DNA of 64,000 nucleotides, taken from positions 1 through 64,000 of the forward strand of contig NZ_NFJB01000019.1 of assembly GCF_002159645.1 (NCBI RefSeq), read 5' to 3'. Origin of the DNA: Parabacteroides sp. An277. GTDB lineage: Bacteria; Bacteroidota; Bacteroidia; Bacteroidales; Tannerellaceae. Position numbers and translations under genes: made by a program. The first letter of the stretch is position 1; every line of letters begins with the position of its first letter. The notes beneath the pieces were generated by a model. The model saw only the letters and a list, made by a program, of their open reading frames with translations. It was not told the DNA's origin and did not search any database. Positions 54,125 to 63,894 of the stretch are shown here, one piece after another.

Positions 54125-55333
54125 GAGCAATGAACTATCTCCATAACTCAGAAACCGAAATTCGTGGCCGAGCGCATAGTCGTATATCGGCCGCCAGTTT
54201 CCTTTTACAAAGGCGGATATCAAAAGCAACAAGGTGCTTTTCGGTTGGTGGAAGTTGGTGACGATGCCGCGCACGACCTTAAACGTGTAGCCTGGGGCAA
54301 TGATGATTTGCGTGGCCGTCACGAGCTGTTCCGCTCCGTGCCGCTCCAAGTAATCCAGGATGCGGCTTAATGCATCATCGGCCGAAAGCCGGTTGTTCGT
54401 TTCCTCGTAGGGCATCCATTGGGGTACTACTAACTCTTCAGAAGTCGCATTCGGGTTCTTATCCAACAACACACCGATATAATAGAGGCTTTCCAGCGTC
54501 CGCACAGAAGTGGTTCCTACGGCAATGACGTGCCCTAACTTCCGTCGGATATGTTCAATTGTGCTTTTGCGGACGGAAATAAACTCCGTATGCATCTCGT
54601 GCCCTTCTATCGTCTCGCTCTTTACGGGTTTGAAAGTTCCTGCCCCTACATGGAGCGTCACCTCTTCGCGTTCGATGCCTCGCGTGTCGATATCGGTCAG
54701 CACCTCTGGCGTGAAGTGAAGTCCAGCCGTCGGGGCAGCTACCGATCCTTTAATCTTCGAATAAACGGTCTGGTAAGTTTGCAAGTCGCTCTTTTCCGTC
54801 TCGCGGTGCAAATAGGGCGGAATGGGCAATACGCCTGCGGCATCCAACACCTCGGCAAAGGTCAGCGAGGCATCGTCCCAAGCCAATTCAACTACATGGC
54901 TATCGCCCCGGCTGGAAATCCGTTCGGCAGTCAGCTTCACCTCCTTCCCTTTGATCGGGATCATGCGCTCCAGTTTCCCTTCTTTCCATTTCTTCAGGTT
55001 TCCGATGAGGCATGTCCACCGGCAGCGTTCCGTCTGCTGGAAGATAAGTGCATAGTCGTGCGGCGTATGGGGTTCGAGGCAAAATACTTCGATTCGCGCT
55101 CCCGTCTGCTTTTGAAACAGAAGCCGGGCTTGGATCACCCGTGTATTATTGAAGACCATCAAGGCCTCTTGCGGCAAATAGTCCGGCAGGTGTTTGAAAA
55201 CCGTCTCGCCTATTTCCCCTTCCTTATATAATAAAAGCTTCGATTCATCGCGCTTCGCCAACGGGAATTTGGCGATCCGTTCGTCCGGCAGCGCGTAATC
55301 ATACTCTTCGATACGTATCTCTTTTGGGTTCAT
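54119..55333 (-). CDS. queA: S-adenosylmethionine:tRNA ribosyltransferase-isomerase
   Basis: A 404-residue enzyme that adds the epoxyqueuosine side chain to tRNA from SAM. YALPDERIAKFPLAKRDESK (about 13), MVFNNTRVIQARL (about 58), SVAAPTAGLHFT (about 198), HVGAGTFKPVK (about 229) and GTTSVRTLES (about 272) are family blocks. The start may be the first or second of two adjacent Met codons. Confidence 0.95.
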   Translation of the reverse strand: MNPKEIRIEEYDYALPDERIAKFPLAKRDESKLLLYKEGEIGETVFKHLPDYLPQEALMVFNNTRVIQARLLFQKQTGARIEVFCLEPHTPHDYALIFQQTERCRWTCLIGNLKKWKEGKLERMIPIKGKEVKLTAERISSRGDSHVVELAWDDASLTFAEVLDAAGVLPIPPYLHRETEKSDLQTYQTVYSKIKGSVAAPTAGLHFTPEVLTDIDTRGIEREEVTLHVGAGTFKPVKSETIEGHEMHTEFISVRKSTIEHIRRKLGHVIAVGTTSVRTLESLYYIGVLLDKNPNATSEELVVPQWMPYEETNNRLSADDALSRILDYLERHGAEQLVTATQIIIAPGYTFKVVRGIVTNFHQPKSTLLLLISAFVKGNWRPIYDYALGHEFRFLSYGDSSLLL

Positions 55334-55490
55334 CATCTTTTCTTTTTTCGAGGTGCAAAAGTAGTGAGAATATGGCGAAGAACAAAATCTGGGTTATATA
55401 ACGTGAGTTTGATACAAGAAAAAAGAGAAAAAGAGGGAGAAAAACTTCGGAACATCCTATGGAAAGTTCGAGATGTGCCGTTCAATTCTC

Positions 55491-55573
55491 TATCTTTAGC
55501 CTAAAGATACATATCTGCAGGTTAAAGATACATATCTTCAAGCTAAAGATATCTATCTTCAGCCTAAAGATAG
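55491..55573. repeat. Four 21-base palindromic units (TATCTTnAGnCTAAAGATA type)
   Basis: Units start at 55491, 55512, 55533 and 55554, exactly 21 bases apart. The first is a perfect palindrome (TATCTTTAG-C-CTAAAGATA); the others keep TATCT and TAAAGATA. A related single copy is at 15150-15168. Two-helical-turn spacing puts all units on one DNA face, as with operator arrays. Confidence 0.88.
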
Positions 55574-55662
55574 ACCTTTCTTAGGAAGCTCTCTGTTTTT
55601 TCCTGCCGACTTCCCCATTTTGCTCTCTGGCTATCGAAGGTTTCTCCCTCTTTCCGCTTGGT

Positions 55663-55858
55663 GTAGTCTTACTCATACTACGGCTTTGGATGCGTTTTAG
55701 GTGTTAAATTTAACCGTTGCAGAAAAAAATTGCCTTTTCAGCGATAAAATCTGCCCTAAATTCTATGACATAAAATAAAAAATACTACTTTTGCAATGAT
55801 AAAATTTACGAAAGATGTAGTGCAGGCAGCTAAAATGCCATAGTATGAGTAAGACTAC
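55663..55858. promoter_or_regulatory. Candidate invertible promoter of the second SusC/SusD operon
   Basis: GTAGTCTTACTCATACTA (55663-55680) and TAGTATGAGTAAGACTAC (55841-55858) are perfect 18-base inverted repeats, with further partial pairing beside them (CGG with CCA), 160 bases apart. The segment between holds TACTTTTG at 55786-55793 pointing at susC. Invertible promoters of this shape, flipped by tyrosine recombinases, are known to control SusC/SusD and capsule loci in Bacteroides. If it works so here, the present orientation is ON. Confidence 0.65.
55786..55793 (+). promoter_or_regulatory. Minus-7 box facing the second SusC gene
   Basis: TACTTTTG fits the consensus, but there is no TTG at 19-20 bases upstream, so an activator may be needed. 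It lies within the candidate invertible segment. Confidence 0.6.
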
Positions 55859-55903
55859 GTCGGACGTAGATAAAACTTAAATCAGTATCAAAATTTAATA
55901 ATT

Positions 55904-58900
55904 ATGTATCCAAACAAAGTAACAACGAAAGGTAGATGCGTGCTTTTGGCGAGTTTGTTGTGTTGCGGACTCCCGGCATTAGCCATCTCAGAGAATGCCC
56001 CAGCGTATTCTCTTTCTCCTGTAATCCAGCAGGATGCCACCATTAAAGGGCAAGTGTTGGATCACAAGACCGGCGACCCGGTTATTGGTGCGAACGTAGT
56101 CGTAAAAGGAACTACCAACGGTACTATTACCGATATGGATGGTAAGTACGAATTGAATGCTCCCGTCGGCTCAACGTTGCAAATTTCTTATATTGGTTAT
56201 CAGACGGTGGAAATCCAAGCTACCGCGGGCGATCAGACCATCCAATTGCGCGAAGATGCTGAAGCATTGGACGAGTTGGTAGTCGTAGGTTATGGTGTCC
56301 AGAAGAAGGAAAGTTTGACCGGTGCGTTGCAGACGTTGAAAGACGAGAAGCTGAAAGACATCACGACTCCGAGCGTCGAGAATATGTTGAACGGTAAGGT
56401 TTCCGGTGTATATGTAGCTCCGGGTTCCGGTCAGCCGGGTGCAAGTGGTTCGGTAGTTGTACGTGGTCAAGCTACATTGAGTGGTTCTACGGCTCCGCTG
56501 TGGGTAATTGATGGTGTAACTGTTGGTACCGATGCCGGTTTGTTGAATCCGAACGATATAGAAACAATGACCGTATTAAAAGATGCGGCTTCTACGGCTA
56601 TTTATGGTTCAGAAGGTGCGAATGGTGTAATCCTTATTACGACTAAAAACGGAAAAAGCGGGAAGATGTCTGTCAATGCTTCAGTAAAGATGGGTGTCAG
56701 CACGTTGAATAATGGTAATTTGGAGGTAATGGATGGTGCCGAATTGTATGATTACTACGCATCTTTCAATAACCAAGAAATGATTACGTTCTCTCGTTGG
56801 AATCCGGAATTACGCAATAGTAATTTTGATTGGTGGGATTTGGCGACTCAGTCCGGTTTTACGCAAGATTACAACCTCTCTTTCTCTGGTGGTAGCGATA
56901 CTTACAATTCTTATTTCTCATTAGGTTATTACGATGAAGAAGGTGCGGTAAAAGGATACGACTATTCTCGTTACAACTTCTTATACCGTTCTACGTATAA
57001 ACCGTTTAAATGGTTGACTATCCGTCCGTCGGTACAAGGTGCTTTGCGTGATGTAACGGATGCGCAATATTCGGTAACAGCCATGTATTCTATGTTACCT
57101 TGGGATAGCCCATACGATGAAAACGGCGAATTGGTTCCAGACCGTTACCAAGGATGGGTAAATAGCCAATCTACTAACTACTTGAATGATTTGGCCTATG
57201 GGAACCACACTGATTATAAGACGTATGAGTTCTTAGGTAGTTTCAACTTTGATATTAAGTTTACCGATTGGTTGACATTGTCTTCTATCAATAGTTATAA
57301 ATACCAAGGTTACTACTATCATTCCTATACAGATCCGCGTAGTAATAGTGGTTTAGGTGTAAATGGGCGTATTGATGAATACCAAAGCAATACAACCCGT
57401 CTTTTGACAAACTCTTATCTTACATTCAACAAGACATTTGATAAGCATTCGGTTAATGCCGTATTAGGATACGAGTATAAGACTTACTCAGCAAAAGTTA
57501 TCCAGGCAATTGGTACTGGATTTGCATCAGGTTTTGAAGTGTTGGATGTAGCCGCTTTGCCTGAATCTGTCGGTGGCAGTTTAAATGAAGAGGCGGTACA
57601 ATCTGTATTTTTCCGTGGCAATTATTCGTATGATAACCGTTATGTAGCAGAACTCTCTTTCCGCCGAGATGGTGCATCTAACTTTGGTGAAGATGCCCGT
57701 TGGGGTAATTTCTATTCAATTAGTGGTGGTTGGAATATCAATCGTGAGAAATGGTTTGAAGCGGATTGGGTAGATCAATTGAAACTTCGTGCTTCTTGGG
57801 GAACCATGGGTAACCGTCCGGGTGAACTCTATCCGCAATACGACTTATATTCGGTTTCTGCTAATTATAACGGAGTTCCGGCTATTTTGATTAGCCAAGT
57901 AGGTAATCCGGATTTGACATGGGAACAAACTTCTACCTTAGGTGTTGGTTTGGATGCAAGCCTATTTGAAAATCGTTTCCGTTTTACATTCGACTTTTAC
58001 AATAAGTATACAACAGATGTATTGTATCAAGTGCCAGTATCAGGCTTGACGGGTGTTACATCTCGTTGGCAGAATGTGGGTGAAATCAGTAACCGAGGTG
58101 TTGAATTGTCTATCGGAGGCGACCTTATTCGTACCAAAGATTGGACTTGGAGTATTGATGCTATTGTAGGTCATAACTCCAATACCGTAGAAAAACTGTA
58201 TGGAGATGACCCGAATCTGGAAATTATCAGTTCAGGAGGTGAATTAGGCATAGCCGGTTCGGCTTCTAGTATCTTGAAAGAGGGTTATAGCAGTGCCTCT
58301 TATTATATGGTAGAATGGGCGGGTGTGAATCCAGAAACGGGTGCGCCGCAATGGTACACTACTGCCGAAGATGGTAGCCGTGTGATTACTGAAAGTTACG
58401 ACCAAGCTGATTATATTATTACGGATGCATACAATCCTAAATTGTTTGGTAGCTTCAATACCTACTTACGTTGGAAAGACTTGGATTTGAGTGCCGTGTT
58501 TGGATATTCAATTGGTGGTAAGATTTACAACTATTCCCGTCAGGAATACGATTCGGATGGTACATATACCGACCGTAACCAGATGAAATTGATGGATGGT
58601 TGGAGCCGTTGGGAAAAACCGGGCGATATCGCTACGCACCCCGTTGCTTCTTACAATAACCAATCAGGAGCCAACAAAGCATCTACCCGTTATTTGGAAG
58701 ATAGCGATTTCTTAAAATTACGTTCGCTTTCGATTGGTTACAATTTGAAGTTGCCAGAATATTATATTCAGAACTTGCGTATCTTCTTTACAGGAGAAAA
58801 TCTCTTTACAGTTACGGGTTATTCGGGTGTTGACCCAGAGCTTCCAGCAAGCGATGGTAGTGTAATCGGAACAACAGGTGCTTCTGTCTATCCTTCTACT

Positions 58901-58936
58901 CGTAAGTTTATGTTTGGTTTGAATGTAACATTTTAA
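55904..58936 (+). CDS. SusC/RagA-family TonB-dependent outer-membrane transporter
   Basis: A 1010-residue outer-membrane importer. A signal peptide (about 1-30, CVLLASLLCCGLPALAIS) is followed by a carboxypeptidase-regulatory-like domain at about 45-125 (DPVIGANVVVKGTTNGTITD), the plug (LDELVVVGYGVQKKESLTGA, then DIETMTVLKDAASTAIYG) and the beta barrel ending FGLNVTF. It pairs with the SusD gene 14 bases downstream. It differs clearly from the first SusC in the window, so the two loci handle different substrates. Confidence 0.97.
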   Translation: MYPNKVTTKGRCVLLASLLCCGLPALAISENAPAYSLSPVIQQDATIKGQVLDHKTGDPVIGANVVVKGTTNGTITDMDGKYELNAPVGSTLQISYIGYQTVEIQATAGDQTIQLREDAEALDELVVVGYGVQKKESLTGALQTLKDEKLKDITTPSVENMLNGKVSGVYVAPGSGQPGASGSVVVRGQATLSGSTAPLWVIDGVTVGTDAGLLNPNDIETMTVLKDAASTAIYGSEGANGVILITTKNGKSGKMSVNASVKMGVSTLNNGNLEVMDGAELYDYYASFNNQEMITFSRWNPELRNSNFDWWDLATQSGFTQDYNLSFSGGSDTYNSYFSLGYYDEEGAVKGYDYSRYNFLYRSTYKPFKWLTIRPSVQGALRDVTDAQYSVTAMYSMLPWDSPYDENGELVPDRYQGWVNSQSTNYLNDLAYGNHTDYKTYEFLGSFNFDIKFTDWLTLSSINSYKYQGYYYHSYTDPRSNSGLGVNGRIDEYQSNTTRLLTNSYLTFNKTFDKHSVNAVLGYEYKTYSAKVIQAIGTGFASGFEVLDVAALPESVGGSLNEEAVQSVFFRGNYSYDNRYVAELSFRRDGASNFGEDARWGNFYSISGGWNINREKWFEADWVDQLKLRASWGTMGNRPGELYPQYDLYSVSANYNGVPAILISQVGNPDLTWEQTSTLGVGLDASLFENRFRFTFDFYNKYTTDVLYQVPVSGLTGVTSRWQNVGEISNRGVELSIGGDLIRTKDWTWSIDAIVGHNSNTVEKLYGDDPNLEIISSGGELGIAGSASSILKEGYSSASYYMVEWAGVNPETGAPQWYTTAEDGSRVITESYDQADYIITDAYNPKLFGSFNTYLRWKDLDLSAVFGYSIGGKIYNYSRQEYDSDGTYTDRNQMKLMDGWSRWEKPGDIATHPVASYNNQSGANKASTRYLEDSDFLKLRSLSIGYNLKLPEYYIQNLRIFFTGENLFTVTGYSGVDPELPASDGSVIGTTGASVYPSTRKFMFGLNVTF

Positions 58937-58950
58937 TAAGTAAGAGTTTT

Positions 58951-60732
58951 ATGAAAAAGAAAAATATAACGAAGATATTGCTTGCAACCTTTTCGGTAGG
59001 AGTCTTATTGACTTCCTGCGATATAGAGCGGTTGCCGAATGGAAGTATGGCTTCCGAAGATGTTTTTGGCGATTTGGACACCAACCTGAAAGGAATGGTA
59101 GACGGTGCTTATGCCCAGTTAAAAACTTGGTCTGACCCGATGCATCGTTTGGGCGAATATGCCGGAGACAATATGATGATTCGTGGATCTTCTACGGATG
59201 CGTTCTATGAGTTTATTTCTTATGCTCGTACTCCCAATAACTACCGTTTGCAGAATTTTTGGGATTATGGATATAAGGCTGTGGCTCAGGCTTCGAATAT
59301 TATTGATGCCGTAGCTGAAGGACAGAGTGCAGAGATTGATAACAAGTTGGGCGAATGCTATTATATCCGTGGTATGATGTATTTCTATTTGACCCGTGCA
59401 TTTGGGCGTCCTTATTATCAAGCTCCGGATAAGAACTTGGGTGTACCTATCGTGAACGGGACGCCGGACGATATGAATAACCTTCAGTTGCCTGATCGTT
59501 CGACTGTAGCACAATGCTATGCGCAAGCTATTGGCGATTTGCGGAAGGCAGAAAGTCTGTTGACGGAAAACAACGGACCGGCGTATGCCTCTATTGGCGC
59601 CGCGCAAGCCATGTTGTCTCGTGTCTACCTCTATATGAGTGGTACGTATGAGAATCCGAATACGCAATATGCCGACTCAGCTGTCTATTATGCTTCGCAA
59701 GTAATTAATTCGGGTACCTATTCTTTATTACCTCGCAGCGAGTTTATGGTTTACAATACCATCGTGCCAGAAAACAATCCGGAGGCAATCTTCGTGGTAA
59801 AACGCGTATCAACTGAGTTTTCAGGTGACGACCACTATTATGGTATTGGTGGTATGTATGCCAATATTGGTGGTATGGGTTGGGGCGAAATGTTTGCCAG
59901 TGCCAAATATATCGATTTGCTGAACGAGACGGGACGTAATGATTGGCGTCCGGATCGGAAAACAATTGTAGACGCACGTGCTAATTTCATCGAACCGCAA
60001 TATGTGACGGACGAAAATGGTAATTATACACCGGTCTTCCGTTTCATTAAGAATCTGTATAATACAAGCGGAGTACAAACGAATTATGGTTATGTACAAG
60101 CCACATTGCATCAGAATGGGAACCAATATTCTTGTTCAGAGACTATTGATGGCGTCGAAACTACCTATCAGATGACTCCGGTCAACGAAGAACAACAAAT
60201 CTATTCAATAAAGTATTCTGATGGTAATACTTATACCGGTGTGATTGATTATGAAATGACTACCAACCGTAGTTATCCGGAGTTCTACATCGTAAAATGT
60301 TCACGTGAAGGAGAGGAATCTCATTTGCATTCGCCTGTCATCTCCCGCTTAGGGGAAGTTTACCTGAATCGTGCAGAAGCATTAGCTAAATTAGGTCGGT
60401 ATAGCGAAGCGTTGAGCGACTTGAATACGATTCGTGAACGTTCGATTCCGGGTGCAGGCTATAGCACTTTGAATGCTTCCAATGCAGGTGAACTGATCGA
60501 TAAGGAACGTCAGTTGGAATTGGCTTACCAAGCAGAACGCAGCTTTGATGTGTTCCGCAATGGCGAACCGTTGACGCGTCACTATCCGGGTCCGCACAAC
60601 GCAATGGAAGATGTACCAGCTACAGATTATCGCGTGACATATTACATTCCGCAGACGGCTATCAACTCATATCCAAGTGGATGTACGTTGACGCAGAATC
60701 CGACAAGTAATGCAGGTGTAATATTGAATTAA
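58951..60732 (+). CDS. SusD/RagB-family substrate-binding lipoprotein
   Basis: A 593-residue surface lipoprotein partner of the upstream SusC. The lipobox is LLTSC (Cys about 23). A helical SusD core lies near 110-150 (KLGECYYIRGMMYFYLTRAFG), and the C-terminal RagB part includes VISRLGEVYLNRAEALAKLG (about 463) and KERQLELAYQAERSFDVFRNG (about 516-536). A terminator follows. Confidence 0.96.
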   Translation: MKKKNITKILLATFSVGVLLTSCDIERLPNGSMASEDVFGDLDTNLKGMVDGAYAQLKTWSDPMHRLGEYAGDNMMIRGSSTDAFYEFISYARTPNNYRLQNFWDYGYKAVAQASNIIDAVAEGQSAEIDNKLGECYYIRGMMYFYLTRAFGRPYYQAPDKNLGVPIVNGTPDDMNNLQLPDRSTVAQCYAQAIGDLRKAESLLTENNGPAYASIGAAQAMLSRVYLYMSGTYENPNTQYADSAVYYASQVINSGTYSLLPRSEFMVYNTIVPENNPEAIFVVKRVSTEFSGDDHYYGIGGMYANIGGMGWGEMFASAKYIDLLNETGRNDWRPDRKTIVDARANFIEPQYVTDENGNYTPVFRFIKNLYNTSGVQTNYGYVQATLHQNGNQYSCSETIDGVETTYQMTPVNEEQQIYSIKYSDGNTYTGVIDYEMTTNRSYPEFYIVKCSREGEESHLHSPVISRLGEVYLNRAEALAKLGRYSEALSDLNTIRERSIPGAGYSTLNASNAGELIDKERQLELAYQAERSFDVFRNGEPLTRHYPGPHNAMEDVPATDYRVTYYIPQTAINSYPSGCTLTQNPTSNAGVILN

Positions 60733-60751
60733 TAGATTTAGTCAAATAAGC

Positions 60752-60789
60752 AAAGGGATGCGTCTATCCAAACAGGCGCGTCCCTTTTG
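60752..60789 (+). terminator. Terminator after the second SusC/SusD operon
   Basis: AAAGGGA.GCG pairs with GCGCGTCCCTTTT across about 12 bases. A second hairpin, GGTCGTG/CACGACC, lies at 60876-60896 between this operon and the next, convergent gene. Confidence 0.82.
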
Positions 60790-60969
60790 TTTTGAACCGA
60801 AAGGAGTGTCAAATATCGTTCCTGCTGCACACGAATTTTCAAGCAATAAATATTCCCATAAAAGCACACCAATGCGGTCGTGTGTCATGCACGACCACGT
60901 TAGTGCATTTCGCCTGATACGGGTAAGGTGCTGCACACGACCGATTTGGTGCGTTTTTCAGAAAATGAC

Positions 60970-61746
60970 TTATTCTCGAGGGCGAACGATAAAATCGTGG
61001 GTGGCTTTCCGAGGGGTTTTATAGGGCTGGTAGCTGAGGTTGTATTGGGTCGTAAGTTCGGCAGTCCAATGTCCTGCGGCAAGCGGTTGGAGCAGTGTGA
61101 CGGTTACGTGCGAACGTTGGTTGAAGGTAATCCATTGGCGCTCGATTTCAACGACTTCGTCCGTTTCGGAATAGAATCGGATGCCCACGTCGGGGTGGTC
61201 TCCCATGATGCGGATGTGTTTGCCGAAGAGGTGGATTTGCGGCGAATCCGTCCAGACGGTGTCGCGTTGGTAGCCCACATCGGTGGAATAGAACGTGGCG
61301 CACACGTTGGAGATGTAGGGCTGGCGCGGCGGCAGGTTCATCAGGTTTGTACCCTCGAGTTGTTGCTCCATCAGGCGGGCGAAAGGGGAGGGGGTGAAGG
61401 TGATGTGGAAGGCATGGCGTGCCGGGTCGAAGTTGTCCGATTCGTCGTCGAACCGTCCTTTCACGCTGAGCGAGAGGATGCCGATACCGATATCCACCTT
61501 TTCGCCTTGGATGAGCGCGTTGTAGATTTCCCGCTTGAGGGAAGTGAACGTTTCGATGTAGGTCTCAAGACGGATTTGGCTTCTGGCACGCACGATGCGT
61601 TCGGCCAGGTCGTGGATGTCGACCGTCTTTTTGTCGTGTATACTGGCACGATAATAGACGGAACCGTCGAAGTCTATCTGCTGGCTGAGGCTTAAAGGAA
61701 TAGGATCTACTCCTTTCCAATCTACGCCATGTAACTCTTTGTCCAT
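60970..61746 (-). CDS. HU-like DNA-binding domain protein with DUF4469-like C terminus
   Basis: A 258-residue cytoplasmic protein. The start at 61746 (MDKELHGVDWKGVDPIPL) is chosen; the earlier in-frame codon adds 19 residues that look non-coding. Residues 15-130 fit the HU-like DNA-binding fold seen in Bacteroidetes (DIHDLAERIVRARSQIRLET, GEKVDIGIGILSLSVKG). The C-terminal part (SPQIHLFGKHIRIMG, VTVTLLQPLAAGHWTAELTT) resembles DUF4469 and is akin to the end of the protein at 5230. The function is unknown. Confidence 0.8.
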   Translation of the reverse strand: MDKELHGVDWKGVDPIPLSLSQQIDFDGSVYYRASIHDKKTVDIHDLAERIVRARSQIRLETYIETFTSLKREIYNALIQGEKVDIGIGILSLSVKGRFDDESDNFDPARHAFHITFTPSPFARLMEQQLEGTNLMNLPPRQPYISNVCATFYSTDVGYQRDTVWTDSPQIHLFGKHIRIMGDHPDVGIRFYSETDEVVEIERQWITFNQRSHVTVTLLQPLAAGHWTAELTTQYNLSYQPYKTPRKATHDFIVRPRE

Positions 61747-61839
61747 AAAAAGAAGATAGAAATAAAAAAGTCGGTGCGGGCGCACCCACACCGACATCAC
61801 CATTTAAAAACTAAATATGCTGAAATAAATGCTTTCTGA

Positions 61840-62394
61840 TTATTTCTTGAAATAGCGGTTGAATAAACCTTCGAAGCCTTTGCCGTGGCGAGCTTCGTCT
61901 TTAGCCATTTCGTGAACTGTATCATGGATAGCATCCAAATTCAATTGTTTAGCACGCGTAGCAATGCGCTTCTTGTCTTCGCAAGCGCCGCATTCTGCGT
62001 TCATACGCTTTTCGAGGTTGGTCTTCGTATCCCAAACCACGTCGCCCAGCAATTCCGCAAACTTGGCTGCGTGTTCAGCCTCTTCCCATGCGTAACGCTT
62101 GAAAGCTTCAGCTACTTCGGGATAACCTTCGCGGTCTGCCTGGCGGCTCATTGCGAGATACATGCCGACTTCCGTACATTCGCCCATGAAGTGCGCGTTC
62201 AAGTCCTTAATCATTTCGTCGTCGCAACCTTTAGCCACGCCAATTACGTGCTCGTCGGCAAACGTCAAGGCGCCCGTTGTTTCTACTAATTCTTTAAACT
62301 TGCTCTTTGGCTGCTTGCATTGCGGGCAGAAATCGGGAGCTTCATCACCTTCGTGAACGTAACCACATACTGTGCAAATCCATTTCTTTTTCAT
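61840..62394 (-). CDS. Rubrerythrin with N-terminal rubredoxin domain (reverse rubrerythrin)
   Basis: A 184-residue peroxide-detoxifying protein for anaerobes. The rubredoxin part is at the N terminus ([11 protein letters not shown] ... [11 protein letters not shown]), the opposite order to classical rubrerythrin. The ferritin-like di-iron part follows with [16 protein letters not shown] (about 72), [17 protein letters not shown] (about 104) and [17 protein letters not shown] (about 165). It likely reduces hydrogen peroxide using NADH through a partner reductase. Confidence 0.94.
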   Translation of the reverse strand: MKKKWICTVCGYVHEGDEAPDFCPQCKQPKSKFKELVETTGALTFADEHVIGVAKGCDDEMIKDLNAHFMGECTEVGMYLAMSRQADREGYPEVAEAFKRYAWEEAEHAAKFAELLGDVVWDTKTNLEKRMNAECGACEDKKRIATRAKQLNLDAIHDTVHEMAKDEARHGKGFEGLFNRYFKK

Positions 62395-62652
62395 ATCGCT
62401 AATTTTTTATTGGGTTATTACTACATTTATTTTTTGACAATGCAAATGTACGCATTCCTCTTTTATTTTCCGAGAAAAAAAGGATTGAATTCTTTTATGG
62501 CATGATTGATTCTATTTATAAGCTGGTTGAAAATGGCCCATTAGGCTTAGTTTGGAAGAAATCTGCATGCATGGATACACAAAATGCCTCTTTCTTTTGG
62601 AAAATAGACTTAAATCAATTACCTTCGAAGCGCTAAAAATAGATTTAAGAAA

Positions 62653-63843
62653 ATGAAAACACGAAACTATCTGCTATCCTGCCTGTTTACTTTCGGATGC
62701 TCTGCCTTGTCTGCGCAAGAGCAAACTTTGGCCGATACGACTCAGCAGACGAATACGTTGTATGAAATGTGGAAGAAGGAAGAGGCGCGTCCCTTCACTT
62801 CGCATATGAACATCCAGTTTTGCACCTCGTTCACATCCCAATTCCAGGACTTTGCCGTCGAAGAGGCAACCTTCAAGCTGAACCGTTTGCGGATGGAAAT
62901 ATTGGGACGCTTCTTGGGAAAGTTCGGCTATCGGTTCCGTTATACTTATAATAAATATACGAATCCGAACACGGTGGACAACCTCTCGACCCATATTGAG
63001 CTGGCGAACATGGACTGGGATGTCTCGAAGCTCCTGACATTGAAAGCTGGCAAGGAACATTTCTTGCTGGGCGGCTATGAGTATTACGTCACAGGAATAC
63101 TGGTGCGGCAATTCTCCGATTTCAACAATAATACGCAAAGCTACCTGACGGGTATCACCGGCACATTCCACCTGACGCCCCGCCACGACCTCTCTTTGCA
63201 AGTGGCTAACAACCGGGTGGAGACGGAATCGCAAATCAATACGGGTGAAGGTCAAGCCAGCATCCCCAAGGTTCCTTTGATGGGAACGGTGAATTGGCAG
63301 GGACGTTTCTTGGACGACGGGGCGCTACAGTTCTATTACGGCGCGGCAGCTGGGCAAATCCTGCGTAATCGGAACATTTATTACCTGACGTTTGGGAACG
63401 TATGGGAGCGCGGCCCGGTCTTGGCTTATCTGGATTGTATGTACTCGCGGGAAGAGGTGGATTCTAAAGGATTGATTACGGCCATCCGGACGGTAGGTGA
63501 GGACGAGGAGACGTTGACGGCCCAATACGTCCAATACCTTTCGTGGATTGGCAACGTAGATTACCGCTTGCACCCGAAGTGGAATCTGTTCGTGAAAGGG
63601 GTCTACGAATGGGGAGGCGTGTACAAGACGAACACGGTATATGAGCGCGGAAAGTACCGGAATACATGGAACGTCCAAGCCTGCTTGGAATACTATCCCT
63701 TGAAGCGGAAAGACTTGCAACTATTTCTGCATGTGTCGTATAAGAAATACCTGTTCACGGAGCAGGCCGAAGCCTTGGGTGAGAAGGATTTTTCGGAGCA
63801 ACAAATCATGTTAGGGTTGTTGTATACGATTCCGGTATTCTAA
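62653..63843 (+). CDS. Outer-membrane porin-like protein (phosphate-selective porin O/P type)
   Basis: A 396-residue predicted beta barrel. The signal MKTRNYLLSCLFTFGCSALSAQ ends near residue 22. Alternating aromatic strands run through the rest (FGYRFRYTYNKYTNP, LQFYYGAAAGQILRNRNIYY, LGLLYTIPVF at the end, with terminal Phe). The architecture fits the OprO/OprP group common in Bacteroides; the solute is unknown. Confidence 0.82.
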   Translation: MKTRNYLLSCLFTFGCSALSAQEQTLADTTQQTNTLYEMWKKEEARPFTSHMNIQFCTSFTSQFQDFAVEEATFKLNRLRMEILGRFLGKFGYRFRYTYNKYTNPNTVDNLSTHIELANMDWDVSKLLTLKAGKEHFLLGGYEYYVTGILVRQFSDFNNNTQSYLTGITGTFHLTPRHDLSLQVANNRVETESQINTGEGQASIPKVPLMGTVNWQGRFLDDGALQFYYGAAAGQILRNRNIYYLTFGNVWERGPVLAYLDCMYSREEVDSKGLITAIRTVGEDEETLTAQYVQYLSWIGNVDYRLHPKWNLFVKGVYEWGGVYKTNTVYERGKYRNTWNVQACLEYYPLKRKDLQLFLHVSYKKYLFTEQAEALGEKDFSEQQIMLGLLYTIPVF

Positions 63844-63894
63844 CGGATGATAATATCGCATTCCCTGTTCTATTTTGTTTTTATTCCTCTGTTG

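Larger units (their letters stand above)
55337..55903. other. Regulatory gap upstream of the second SusC/SusD operon
   Basis: No gene is seen. It holds four phased palindromes (55491-55573), a pair of 18-base inverted repeats (55663-55680 and 55841-55858), a promoter box inside that pair and about 45 bases of leader. Confidence 0.8.
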
